A program made the position numbers and the translations under genes. 64,000 nucleotides of DNA. Source: Zoogloea sp. GTDB lineage: Bacteria; Pseudomonadota; Gammaproteobacteria; Burkholderiales; Rhodocyclaceae. Numbering within the stretch: position 1 is the stretch's first letter; the number at the start of each line of letters is the position of its first letter. Below the pieces are notes generated by a model. It was not told the origin of the DNA. It searched no databases and saw only the letters and a list, made by a program, of their open reading frames with translations. This document shows, piece by piece, positions 43,364 to 51,765 of this stretch. Where the stretch lies: positions 93,265-157,264 of the forward strand of contig NZ_JAOAUU010000060.1 in the NCBI RefSeq assembly GCF_030157465.1. The letters are read 5' to 3'.

Positions 43364-46300
43364 ATGGCCGAGCAGGATCCCGTCCGCAGCCCGACACACA
43401 CACCCGGCGCCAGTCTCGACGACAAATACACCACCCCCACCGGGCGCGTGTATCTCACCGGCTACCAGGCGCTGACGCGTCTCCTGATGATCCAGCGGGA
43501 ACGGGACCGGGCTGCCGGCTTCAACACGGCCGGTTTCGTATCGGGCTACCGCGGCTCTCCGCTGGGCGGGCTCGACATGACGCTCTGGAGAGCCCGGGAA
43601 CACCTCGCCGGCCACGACATCGTCTTTCAGCCCGGCGTCAACGAAGACCTCGCCGCCACCGCCGTGTGGGGCACCCAGCAGCTGGCTCTGTCGCCCAAGG
43701 CGCGGGTTCAGGGCGTTTTTGCCATGTGGTACGGCAAGGGGCCGGGGGTGGATCGCTGTGGGGATGTGTTCCGCCACGCCAACGCCGCCGGCAGCAGCAA
43801 ATTTGGCGGCGTGCTGGCCATTGCCGGCGACGACCATGCCGCCAAGTCGTCTACGCTGCCCCACCAAACCGACCACTTTTTCAAGTCGATGATGATGCCG
43901 GTGCTGGCCCCGGCCGGCGTGCAGGACTATCTCGACTTCGGCGTGCATGGCTGGGCGCTGTCGCGCTACTCAGGCTGCTGGGTGGCCTTCAAGGCGCTGG
44001 CCGACACCGTGGAAACCTCGGCCTCGGTGGACGTGGACCCGCATCGCGTGACGACCGTGATCCCGTCCGACTTCGCGCTGCCGGAAGGCGGCCTCAACCT
44101 GCGCTGGCCCGACCCGCCGCTGGTACAGGAAAAACGCCTCCTCCACTTCAAGCTCTACGCCGCGCTGGCCTACTGCCGCGCCAACGGGCTCAACCGCATC
44201 GTCATCGATTCGCCCCAGCCGCGCCTGGGCATCATCACCAGCGGAAAAAGCTATCTCGACGTGCGCCAGGCCCTGGAAGACCTGGGCATCGACGACGCCC
44301 TCGCCGCCGAAATCGGCATCCGCCTCTACAAGGTGGGCATGGTGTGGCCGCTGGAGGCCGAAGGCGTCCGCCGCTTTGCCGAGGGGCTGGACGAAATTCT
44401 GGTGGTCGAGGAGAAACGCCAGCTCATCGAATACCAGCTGAAGGAAGAGCTGTACAACTGGCGCGAGGACGTGCGCCCGCGGGTGGTCGGCAAGTTCGAC
44501 GAAAAGGGTGAATGGGCGCTGCTCAGCCGCACCGGCCCGGACGGCCGCAACACCGTGGACCACGGCGAATGGCTGCTGCCGGCCGCCGGCGAGCTTAGCC
44601 CGGCGCTGATCGCCCGGGTGATCGCCGAACGCATCGGGCGCTTTTTCACGTCGGAACGCATCGAAAGCCGCCTCGCCTTTTTGCTCGCCAAGGAGCACAC
44701 CCTCGGCCACCGCGTCTTCGCCATCGACCGGGTGCCCACCTTCTGCCCCGGCTGCCCGCACAACGTGTCGACCCACGTGCCCGCCGGCAGCCGCGCGGTG
44801 GCCGGCATCGGCTGCCACTACATGGCCAGCTTCATGCCCGACCGCCACACCGCCACCTTCACCCACATGGGCGGCGAGGGCGTGCCGTGGGTTGGCCAGG
44901 CGCCCTTCACCGACGAGCCGCACATCTTTGCCAACCTGGGCGACGGCACCTATTTCCACTCTGGCATCCTGGCCATCCGCCAGGCCGTGGCCGCCTTCAA
45001 CCGCCCGGCCCACCACCGCCAGCCCACCAGCGGCATCACCTACAAGATCCTGTTCAACGACGCCGTGGCGATGACGGGCGGCCAGCCGGTGGATGGCGAA
45101 CTCACAGTACCCAAATTGCTGCGCCAGCTGCAGGCCGAAGGCGTGGGCAACATCGTGCTCGTCACCGACGGCACCGACCGGCCCTGGCACGTCTCCGACA
45201 TTCCCCACGGCGTGTCCATCCGCCACCGGGACGAACTCGACGTCATCCAGCGCGAACTGCGCACCCTGGCCGGCGTGTCGGCGCTGGTTTTCGACCAGAC
45301 CTGCGCCGCCGAAAAACGCCGCCGCAGAAAACGCGGCCGCTTCCCCGACCCGCAAACCCGCGTCTTCATCAACGAAGCGGTCTGCGAAGGCTGCGGCGAC
45401 TGCGGCCGTGAATCCAACTGCATGGCGATTCTGCCGGTCGAAACCGAGTTCGGCCGCAAGCGCCAGATCGACCAGTCGGCCTGCAACAAGGATTATTCGT
45501 GCATGAACGGCTTCTGCCCGAGCTTCGTCACCATCGAAGGCGGACGGCTTAAAAAGGGCCGCGCACAAGCCGTGGACGCCCGCCGCTTCGCGCCACTGCC
45601 ACCGCCCACCCTGCCCTCGACGGCGCAGCCTTACGGCATTCTCGTCACCGGCGTCGGTGGCACCGGCGTCGTCACCATCGGCGCGCTGATCGGCATGGCA
45701 GCACACCTGGATGGCAAGGGCGTCACCGTGCTCGACATGACCGGCCTCGCCCAGAAGGGCGGCTCGGTGTTCAGCCACATCCGCATCGCCGACAAGCCCG
45801 AAGACCTGCACGCCGTGCGCATCGCCACCGGCGCAGCCAACGCGGTGATCGGCGGCGACGTGATCGTCACCGCCAGCGTCGATGCACTGGCCAAGATGGC
45901 CGTCGGCACCACCCGCGGCGTGGTCAATTGCAGTGAAACCCCCACCTCGGAATTCACCCGCAACCCCGACTGGCAGTTTCCCCTCGAAAAAATGCAGTCG
46001 GCCATCGCCGAAGCCGTCGGCAGCACCGCCTGCGACTTTCTCGACGCCCACAAGCTGGCCACCGCGTTGATGGGCGACGCCATCGCCACCAACCTGTTCC
46101 TGCTTGGCTACGCCTGGCAAAAAGGCTGGGTGCCGGTCTCCGAAGCCAGCCTCGACGCGGCCATCGTACTCAACGGCGCGGCCATCGATATGAACCGCCA
46201 GGCGCTGCTGTGGGGCCGCCGCGCCGCCGTCGATCCCGCCGCCGTCGAACGGGAAGCCACCCCGGCGCCGGTCAGCCCGATCAAGGCCGAAACGCTGGAC

Positions 46301-46957
46301 GAGCGCATCGCCCGCCGCGCCGCCCTGCTCACCGACTACCAGGACGCCGCCTACGCCCGCCGCTACCTCGACCTCGTCGCCCGCGTGCGCGCCGCCGAAG
46401 CCCCGCTGGGCAGCCAGCAGCTCACCGAAGCCGTGCTCGCCAACCACTTCAAGCTGCTCGCCTACAAAGACGAATACGAAGTGGCCCGGCGGTTCAGCGA
46501 CCCGACCTTCCGGGCGCAGATCGACGCCGGCTTCGAGGGTGATTTCAAGGTGAATTTCCACCTCGCCCCGACCTTCCTCGCCCGCCCCGACCCGGCCTCC
46601 GGACGCATCAGGAAGATCACCCTGGGCCCGTGGATGGAAACCGTTTTCCGCTGGCTGACAAAGTTTCGCCGCCTGCGGGGCACGCCCCTCGACGTCTTCG
46701 GCTACCACCCCGAACGCAAGGCCGAACGGGCGCTGATCACCCAGTACGAAGCCGATATCGCCCTGCTGCTGGACGGGCTGAGCGCCGAGCGCCTGCCTCT
46801 GGCAACCGAAATCGCCAGCCTGCCCGACGGCATCCGCGGCTACGGGCACATCAAGGCGGGGTCGATGAAGCACACGGCGGAAAAACGCGATGCGCTGCTG
46901 GCAAAGTGGCGGGACGCCGTCAGGAAAAGCGCGCAAACCGGCGCCCACGCGGCCTGA
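43364..46957 (+). CDS. Indolepyruvate:ferredoxin oxidoreductase, fused alpha-beta chain
   Basis: The 1197-aa enzyme oxidatively decarboxylates aryl pyruvates from aromatic amino acids to aryl-acetyl-CoA, reducing ferredoxin. The layout runs from an N-terminal pyrimidine-binding half (FVSGYRGSPLGGLDMTLW) to the TPP-binding region (FCPGCPHNVSTHVPAG, then GEGVPWVGQAPF). A Cys-rich [4Fe-4S] segment follows (CEGCGDCGRESNC, CNKDYSCMNGFCPS), and then a gamma-type domain (VTGVGGTGVVTIGALIGMAA). In archaea these are separate IorA and IorB; the single long chain is the aerobic proteobacterial form. GAGGA precedes the ATG by 8 nt. No adjacent ferredoxin gene is seen. Confidence 0.93.
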   Translation: MAEQDPVRSPTHTPGASLDDKYTTPTGRVYLTGYQALTRLLMIQRERDRAAGFNTAGFVSGYRGSPLGGLDMTLWRAREHLAGHDIVFQPGVNEDLAATAVWGTQQLALSPKARVQGVFAMWYGKGPGVDRCGDVFRHANAAGSSKFGGVLAIAGDDHAAKSSTLPHQTDHFFKSMMMPVLAPAGVQDYLDFGVHGWALSRYSGCWVAFKALADTVETSASVDVDPHRVTTVIPSDFALPEGGLNLRWPDPPLVQEKRLLHFKLYAALAYCRANGLNRIVIDSPQPRLGIITSGKSYLDVRQALEDLGIDDALAAEIGIRLYKVGMVWPLEAEGVRRFAEGLDEILVVEEKRQLIEYQLKEELYNWREDVRPRVVGKFDEKGEWALLSRTGPDGRNTVDHGEWLLPAAGELSPALIARVIAERIGRFFTSERIESRLAFLLAKEHTLGHRVFAIDRVPTFCPGCPHNVSTHVPAGSRAVAGIGCHYMASFMPDRHTATFTHMGGEGVPWVGQAPFTDEPHIFANLGDGTYFHSGILAIRQAVAAFNRPAHHRQPTSGITYKILFNDAVAMTGGQPVDGELTVPKLLRQLQAEGVGNIVLVTDGTDRPWHVSDIPHGVSIRHRDELDVIQRELRTLAGVSALVFDQTCAAEKRRRRKRGRFPDPQTRVFINEAVCEGCGDCGRESNCMAILPVETEFGRKRQIDQSACNKDYSCMNGFCPSFVTIEGGRLKKGRAQAVDARRFAPLPPPTLPSTAQPYGILVTGVGGTGVVTIGALIGMAAHLDGKGVTVLDMTGLAQKGGSVFSHIRIADKPEDLHAVRIATGAANAVIGGDVIVTASVDALAKMAVGTTRGVVNCSETPTSEFTRNPDWQFPLEKMQSAIAEAVGSTACDFLDAHKLATALMGDAIATNLFLLGYAWQKGWVPVSEASLDAAIVLNGAAIDMNRQALLWGRRAAVDPAAVEREATPAPVSPIKAETLDERIARRAALLTDYQDAAYARRYLDLVARVRAAEAPLGSQQLTEAVLANHFKLLAYKDEYEVARRFSDPTFRAQIDAGFEGDFKVNFHLAPTFLARPDPASGRIRKITLGPWMETVFRWLTKFRRLRGTPLDVFGYHPERKAERALITQYEADIALLLDGLSAERLPLATEIASLPDGIRGYGHIKAGSMKHTAEKRDALLAKWRDAVRKSAQTGAHAA

Positions 46958-46993
46958 CTCACGAGTAGCGGCGGGCAAGGTGATGCCGCGTAG

Positions 46994-47082
46994 GTGGGTT
47001 AGCGCCGCGTAACCCGACACCTCCATTGTCAGACGAGACCATCGATGTTCAGTTTGATGTCGGGTTACGCTGCGCCAAACCC
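46994..47082. repeat. REP-like inverted repeat pair
   Basis: Copy 1 (46996-47019) has GGGTTAGCGCCGCGTAACCC followed by GACA. Copy 2 (47058-47082) is the same unit inverted, TGTCGGGTTACGCTGCGCC then AAACCC, with a few changes. Each copy is itself nearly palindromic (GGGTTA...TAACCC), so the pair could form two hairpins or one long one. This is the architecture of dispersed REP/BIME elements. Confidence 0.65.
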
Positions 47083-47163
47083 GGCCTCCCTGGCTGCACA
47101 GCACCCGGAGCCGTTAAACTTGGGGCTCTCCCAACAGCCCCAAAGCGCCCCGGAACCCCACCC

Positions 47164-47940
47164 ATGCCCCCAGCCCTCAAAGCCCTTCTCGCCCAGCTTG
47201 CCGGCTGTGTCGTCGCCTTCGTGGCGGCCAGGAGCGGTGTGCTGCCGGCGGGCATCTGGCCGCTGGTCGCGGTGCAGGCGGCGGCGGCCACCGGCACGGC
47301 CATCGCCCTGAAAAGTGCCCCCTGGTGGCGCTGGATTCATCTCGGCTTCACGCCGCTGGTGGCCGGCGCGCTGCTGCTGCAGATCGCCCCCGGCTGGTAT
47401 CTCGCCGCCTTCGTCGCTTTTGCGCTGTTCTACTGGAGCAGCTTTCGCACCCAGGTGCCGCTCTTTCTCTCCAACCGGCACACCGCCGAAGCCGTCGCCA
47501 AGCTGCTGCCGCGGGATCACCCGACCATGCTGCTCGACCTGGGCAGCGGCACCGGCTCGCTGCTGCGCCCGCTGGCCCGGCTACGGCCCGACTGCCGCTG
47601 CGAAGGCATGGAATCCGCCCCGGCGCCCTACGCCCTGTCGCTCTGGCTGTCGCGCCGACAGCCCAACATCAGCGTGGCGCGGGGCGACTTCTGGCAGATT
47701 TCCTGGGCCGACTACGACCTGGTGTACGCCTTCCTGTCGCCAGTGCCGATGCCGGAGGTCTGGCGCAAGGCCTGCGCCGAACTGCAGCCCGGCGCACTGC
47801 TGGTGAGCAACAGCTTTCCGGTCGAGGGGATCGAGCCGTACAAGGTGGTGGACGTGGATGACCGCCGCCGCACCCGCCTTTACTGCTACCTGCCCGGCGG
47901 CCCCAAACCGTTGGCCAAAAAAGGAATTAGGCGGGCTTAG
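47164..47940 (+). CDS. Membrane-associated class I SAM-dependent methyltransferase
   Basis: The 258-aa protein has about three N-terminal hydrophobic segments (residues 5-95), then a Rossmann methyltransferase domain: motif I MLLDLGSGTGSLLRPLARL near residue 120, an acidic Glu in EGMESAPAPYALSLW and WADYDLVYAFLSPVPMPEVW. The substrate is unknown. The ATG at 47164 is selected because the frame further upstream runs through the REP-like repeat. Confidence 0.82.
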   Translation: MPPALKALLAQLAGCVVAFVAARSGVLPAGIWPLVAVQAAAATGTAIALKSAPWWRWIHLGFTPLVAGALLLQIAPGWYLAAFVAFALFYWSSFRTQVPLFLSNRHTAEAVAKLLPRDHPTMLLDLGSGTGSLLRPLARLRPDCRCEGMESAPAPYALSLWLSRRQPNISVARGDFWQISWADYDLVYAFLSPVPMPEVWRKACAELQPGALLVSNSFPVEGIEPYKVVDVDDRRRTRLYCYLPGGPKPLAKKGIRRA

Positions 47941-48023
47941 CCCCTCAATTCCAGCCCTCCTGCGGCCGTTAAAGCGCCAATAATGGCGTCATCGCGCCCT
48001 GCGTTCAGCGAGAGGTTTTCAAC

Positions 48024-48737
48024 ATGTCCCGAATCATCTGCATCATCGGCAACAAGGGCGGCACCGGCAAGACGACCCTGTCCCACATGCTCTGCCAGGG
48101 GCTCGGGCTACTCGGCCAGCGCTCCGCCTGCGTGCTCACCGACAGTTCCCGCGAGCCCCTCTCGCCGGACGGCCGCCGCTACGTCACCGCCGACGGTCGC
48201 ACCCCCGAGGCGCTCCACAAGGTTGTCGGCAAGCTGCGCACCATGCAGGGCTGGATCGGCGTGATCGACGGTGGCGGCAACCGCGCCGAGGTGGATCGCA
48301 CCCTCGACGGTCTCTGCGACATCGTGCTCTTGCCCTTCCGCGACTCCCACGAAGATCTGCGCACCGTGCTGCGCGATCTCGAAGCCTTTCCCCACGCCTA
48401 CGCCCTGCCGTCACAGTGGCCCACCAACGCCTGGCAGCGCGACGCTGCCGACCGCAACGTGGCCCAGCTGCTGGGCAGCTACCGGGACCGCCTCCTGCAC
48501 CCGGTTGCGAGCCTGTCGGCCTCCAAGCTGCTGCTGCAAAAAAACATCCCCGACAGCCTCCCGTCCACGCTCGGCAACGCCTGCCGGGCACTGGCCAGGC
48601 AGGTGATGGACGTGCTGGAGATCGGCGAAGCGGAAGCCGACGCCCACCAGAACACCGTCGACGCCGCCCAACGCGCTCCGCTTGCGCCGCCTTCCACCGT
48701 GCTGCCGGAAGGCTACGTCAGCACACGGCACCACTGA
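48024..48737 (+). CDS. Orphan ParA/MinD-like P-loop ATPase
   Basis: The 237-aa protein opens SRIICIIGNKGGTGKTTLSHML, a deviant Walker A motif with the signature first Lys of the ParA/MinD class. Walker B-like sequence is WIGVIDGGGNRAEVD. No ParB, SopB or MinE gene, and no parS-like cluster, is seen nearby, and it is flanked by a methyltransferase and the ccm operon. Such orphans often position other cargoes or have unrelated roles. GAGAGG about 7 nt upstream supports the ATG. Its C-terminal 40 residues look unstructured. Confidence 0.82.
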   Translation: MSRIICIIGNKGGTGKTTLSHMLCQGLGLLGQRSACVLTDSSREPLSPDGRRYVTADGRTPEALHKVVGKLRTMQGWIGVIDGGGNRAEVDRTLDGLCDIVLLPFRDSHEDLRTVLRDLEAFPHAYALPSQWPTNAWQRDAADRNVAQLLGSYRDRLLHPVASLSASKLLLQKNIPDSLPSTLGNACRALARQVMDVLEIGEAEADAHQNTVDAAQRAPLAPPSTVLPEGYVSTRHH

Positions 48738-48914
48738 ACCCCTCCCGCCCGCACGCCACACATCCTGGAAACCCCGCCGCCGGGCAGCTGCATCACCGCG
48801 GCCAGCCAGGCGGGCGATCGGGCAGAAAACATCAAGCCACGGGTCGCCCGCTCTCGGGCCTGAACCCGCCCGGGCTGCACCTGATGCCTGCGCCAGCTTT
48901 ACCCCGGGGGGTAG

Positions 48915-48935
48915 GTCGGGCAGAATGCGCCCGAC
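48915..48935 (+). promoter_or_regulatory. Inverted repeat upstream of the ccm operon
   Basis: GTCGGGC-AGAATGC-GCCCGAC is a perfect 7-bp stem with a 7-nt spacer, 26 nt before the ccmA start, in a 224-nt gap that otherwise holds no gene. The 10-mer TCGGGCAGAA in its left half recurs near 48820. It could be an operator or a leader hairpin. Confidence 0.35.
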
Positions 48936-48961
48936 TCCGACTTCCCGGCTTGCCCCTCCCG

Positions 48962-49576
48962 ATGCTCCGTGTCCACGGCCTGGCCTGCGACCGCGGCGAC
49001 CGCCGCCTCTTCTCTGACGTAGACTTTTCGGTCGCGACCGGCGAATGGCTGCAGATCGAAGGCGCCAACGGTGCCGGCAAGACAAGCCTGCTGCGCATCC
49101 TGGCCGGGCTCGCCCCGGCCGCCGGGGGACAGATCGAGTGGGACAACCAGCCGGTCAGCAAGGTGCGCGACGAATTCCACGCCCGGCTGCTCTATCTCGG
49201 CCACGCGGCGACGATCAAGGATGATCTTTCCGCCCTCGAAAACCTGCAAACCGCCGCCGCCGTGGCCGGCAGCCCCCTCGAAGAATCCGTGGCGCTGCTG
49301 GCCCTGCGCCGCATCGGCCTGAAGGGGCGCGAAGATCTGCCCAGCCGGGTGTTGTCGCAGGGCCAGAAGCGCCGCGTCGCGCTGGCCCGCCTGCTGTGCA
49401 GCCAGGCACGGCTGTGGATCCTCGACGAACCCTTCGTCGCCCTCGACGTGGCTGCGGTCGACCTTCTGTGCGGCATCCTCGACGAGCATCTCGCCCGCGG
49501 AGGCATGCTGCTATTCACCAGCCACCAGGCCGTGCATCTCGCCGGCACCGGATCCAGCCTGAGGCTCGGCAAATGA
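48962..49576 (+). CDS. ccmA: Cytochrome c biogenesis ABC transporter, ATP-binding subunit
   Basis: With CcmB and CcmC it drives release of haem-loaded CcmE in System I maturation. The 204-aa product has Walker A EGANGAGKTSLLRIL near residue 34, the ABC signature LSQGQKRRVALARLL near residue 132 and Walker B LWILDEPFVALD. Length is typical. First gene of an unbroken ccmABCDEFGHI operon. Confidence 0.96.
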   Translation: MLRVHGLACDRGDRRLFSDVDFSVATGEWLQIEGANGAGKTSLLRILAGLAPAAGGQIEWDNQPVSKVRDEFHARLLYLGHAATIKDDLSALENLQTAAAVAGSPLEESVALLALRRIGLKGREDLPSRVLSQGQKRRVALARLLCSQARLWILDEPFVALDVAAVDLLCGILDEHLARGGMLLFTSHQAVHLAGTGSSLRLGK

Positions 49577-50238
49577 GCGCCTTCATCGCCATCGTCCGTC
49601 GCGACCTGCTGCTTGCCGCACGGCGCAAGAGCGAAGTGTTCACCGCGCTGTTCTTCTTCATGATCGTGGTCAGCCTGTTTCCCCTCGGCATCGGGCCGGA
49701 AACCGCGCTGCTGCGGCGCATCGCCCCGGGCGTGCTGTGGGTGGCGGCACTGCTGGCAGCCATGCTCTCGCTCAACCGCCTGTTCGCCGCCGATCACCAG
49801 GACGGCACCCTCGAACAAATGGCCCTGTCGCCCACCCCGCTGGCCCTGCTGGTCAGCGGCAAGGTGCTCGCCCACTGGCTCACCGCCGGCCTGCCGCTGG
49901 TCCTGCTGGCGCCGGTGCTGGGCCTGCAGTTCGATCTGTCGGCCCGGGCGCTGGGCGTGCTGATGCTCTCGCTGCTCCTCGGCACGCCGCTCCTGTCACT
50001 GATCGGCGCGATCGGCGCGGCGCTCACCCTGGGCCTGCGGGGCGGCGGGGTGTTGCTGTCGCTGCTGGTGCTGCCCCTGTATATTCCGGCCCTGATCTTC
50101 GGCGCCGGAGCGGTGGAAGCCGACATGGCGGGCCTTGGCGCCGGCGGCCACCTGTCGCTGCTGGGGGCGCTGCTGGCGCTGGGTGTTTTCTTTGCTCCGT
50201 GGGCAGCCACCGCGGCCCTGCGCATTGCGCTCGAATAG
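49573..50238 (+). CDS. ccmB: Haem exporter protein CcmB
   Basis: The 221-aa inner-membrane protein has six predicted helices and begins MSAFIAIVRRDLLLAARRKS, with the family block HQDGTLEQMALSPTPLALLV near residue 76. It forms the membrane part of the CcmABCD complex. ATGA overlap with ccmA. Confidence 0.95.
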   Translation: MSAFIAIVRRDLLLAARRKSEVFTALFFFMIVVSLFPLGIGPETALLRRIAPGVLWVAALLAAMLSLNRLFAADHQDGTLEQMALSPTPLALLVSGKVLAHWLTAGLPLVLLAPVLGLQFDLSARALGVLMLSLLLGTPLLSLIGAIGAALTLGLRGGGVLLSLLVLPLYIPALIFGAGAVEADMAGLGAGGHLSLLGALLALGVFFAPWAATAALRIALE

Positions 50239-50282
50239 CCCGCAAGCCCGGCCCGCGACCACCCGGTCGTCGCCGCACTGCA

Positions 50283-50311
50283 TTGCACAAAAGGTGGCAT
50301 TAAGCTTCAAT
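50283..50311 (+). promoter_or_regulatory. Candidate internal promoter between ccmB and ccmC
   Basis: TTGCAC (50283-50288) and TTCAAT (50306-50311) are spaced 17 nt apart in the 138-nt gap, the longest gap in the ccm operon. The match is modest. It could give extra expression of ccmC onward. Confidence 0.33.
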
Positions 50312-50376
50312 CCTTACCCTTTGCCAGACTCGGGTCTGTACCGCCCGGCGGCAGCTCAATCAACCGGATTCGCCCC

Positions 50377-51126
50377 ATGAGTCAGCGTTTCGTAAACTGG
50401 TTCAAGTTTGCCTCCCCGGCAAGCTTCTACCCCCTCGCCGGCAAGGCCTGGCCGTGGTTCGCCGCGCTGGCTGCAGCCTTCTGCGCCGCCGGCTTGTGGC
50501 TCAGCTTCTTCGTCGCACCCACCGATTTCCAGCAGGGCGAGGGCTACCGCATCATCTTCATCCACGTGCCGGCCTCGTGGATGTCCATGTTCATCTACTG
50601 CGTGATGGCCTTCTGGGCCGCCATCGGCATCACCTTCAACACCCGCCTGTCAGGCATGATGAGTTCGGCGCTCGCGCCCACCGGCGCGCTGTTCGCCTTC
50701 ATCTCGTTGTGGACGGGGGCGCTGTGGGGCAAACCCATGTGGGGCGCCTGGTGGGTGTGGGACGCACGCCTCACCTCCGAACTGATCCTGTTCTTCCTCT
50801 ACGTGGGCTACATCGCCCTCACCGCCGCCATCGACGACCCGCGCCGTGCCGACAAGGCCGGCGCCATCGTGGCGCTGGTGGGTGTGGTGAACGTGCCGAT
50901 CATCTATTTCTCGGTGAAGTGGTGGAACACCCTGCACCAGGGCGCCTCGGTGTCACTCACCAAGGCGCCGTCCATGGCCACCACGATGCTGTGGGGCATG
51001 CTGATCATGGCACTGGCCTTCTGGATGTACAGCATCGCCGTCGCCCTGTACCGGGTTCGGGCGATCATCCTCGAACGGGAACGTCACACCACCTGGGTGG
51101 CCGAACTACCGGAGATGCAGCAATGA
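50377..51126 (+). CDS. ccmC: Haem-handling protein CcmC
   Basis: The 249-aa inner-membrane protein has six helices and the periplasmic Trp-rich motif [19 protein letters not shown] near residue 124, which presents haem to CcmE together with conserved His residues ([10 protein letters not shown]). ATGA overlap with ccmD. Confidence 0.96.
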   Translation: MSQRFVNWFKFASPASFYPLAGKAWPWFAALAAAFCAAGLWLSFFVAPTDFQQGEGYRIIFIHVPASWMSMFIYCVMAFWAAIGITFNTRLSGMMSSALAPTGALFAFISLWTGALWGKPMWGAWWVWDARLTSELILFFLYVGYIALTAAIDDPRRADKAGAIVALVGVVNVPIIYFSVKWWNTLHQGASVSLTKAPSMATTMLWGMLIMALAFWMYSIAVALYRVRAIILERERHTTWVAELPEMQQ

Positions 51127-51311
51127 ACTGGGGCAGCACCAGCGAATTTTTCGCGATGGGAGGCTACGGCCTCTATGTGTGGGGCAGTTTCGGCGTCACC
51201 GCCGCGGCCCTTTTGATCGAAACCCTGCTCGTCCGGAAACGTTTTTCCGACACCCGCCGAACCCTGCGCCGGGAACTGGCAGCCGACCGGGACAGTCAAG
51301 ACCAATCATGA
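51123..51311 (+). CDS. ccmD: Haem exporter protein CcmD
   Basis: The 62-aa single-helix protein reads [20 protein letters not shown], the usual GGY..YVW pattern, followed by a charged cytoplasmic tail ([15 protein letters not shown]). It stabilises the CcmC-CcmE complex. It overlaps both neighbours by 4 nt and was identified from its position and motif. Confidence 0.92.
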   Translation: MNWGSTSEFFAMGGYGLYVWGSFGVTAAALLIETLLVRKRFSDTRRTLRRELAADRDSQDQS

Positions 51312-51748
51312 AACCACGACACAAGCGCCTCGCCATCATCGTCGGCGGGCTGGCAGCCATCGGCATCGCCGCCGCCCTCATCCTCAACGCCTTCCAGAGC
51401 AACCTGGTGTTCTTCTTCACGCCCACCCAGGTGGCCAGCGGCGAAGCCCCCAAGGGCCGCCCCTTCCGCATCGGCGGACTGGTGAAGGAAGGCAGCCTGC
51501 AACGCACCGACATCACCGCCCGCTTTGTCGTCACCGACACCGCCAAGGAAATCCCGGTCACCTACAAGGGCATCCTCCCGGATCTCTTCAGCGAGGGCAA
51601 AGGTGTGGTCGCCCAGGGCGAACTCGGGCAGGACGGGCAATTCACCGCCTCGGAAGTGCTCGCCAAACACGACGAAAACTACATGCCGCCGGAAGCCAAG
51701 GCCGCTGTCGATCAGGCCCACGCAGCCTCCAAGACCCTCAAGCAGTAA
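51308..51748 (+). CDS. ccmE: Periplasmic haem chaperone CcmE
   Basis: Binds haem covalently through a His and passes it to CcmF/H. The 146-aa protein has an N-terminal anchor ([20 protein letters not shown]), an OB-fold and the haem-binding motif [12 protein letters not shown] near residue 120, where His is the attachment site. Confidence 0.96.
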   Translation: MKPRHKRLAIIVGGLAAIGIAAALILNAFQSNLVFFFTPTQVASGEAPKGRPFRIGGLVKEGSLQRTDITARFVVTDTAKEIPVTYKGILPDLFSEGKGVVAQGELGQDGQFTASEVLAKHDENYMPPEAKAAVDQAHAASKTLKQ

Positions 51749-51765
51749 GCCCGGAGCCCCTCCCC

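Noticed and set aside
43970..47104. 1044-codon antisense open frame
   Set aside because: Lies opposite the well-identified oxidoreductase gene; long antisense frames are expected at this GC content, and the translation shows no family features.
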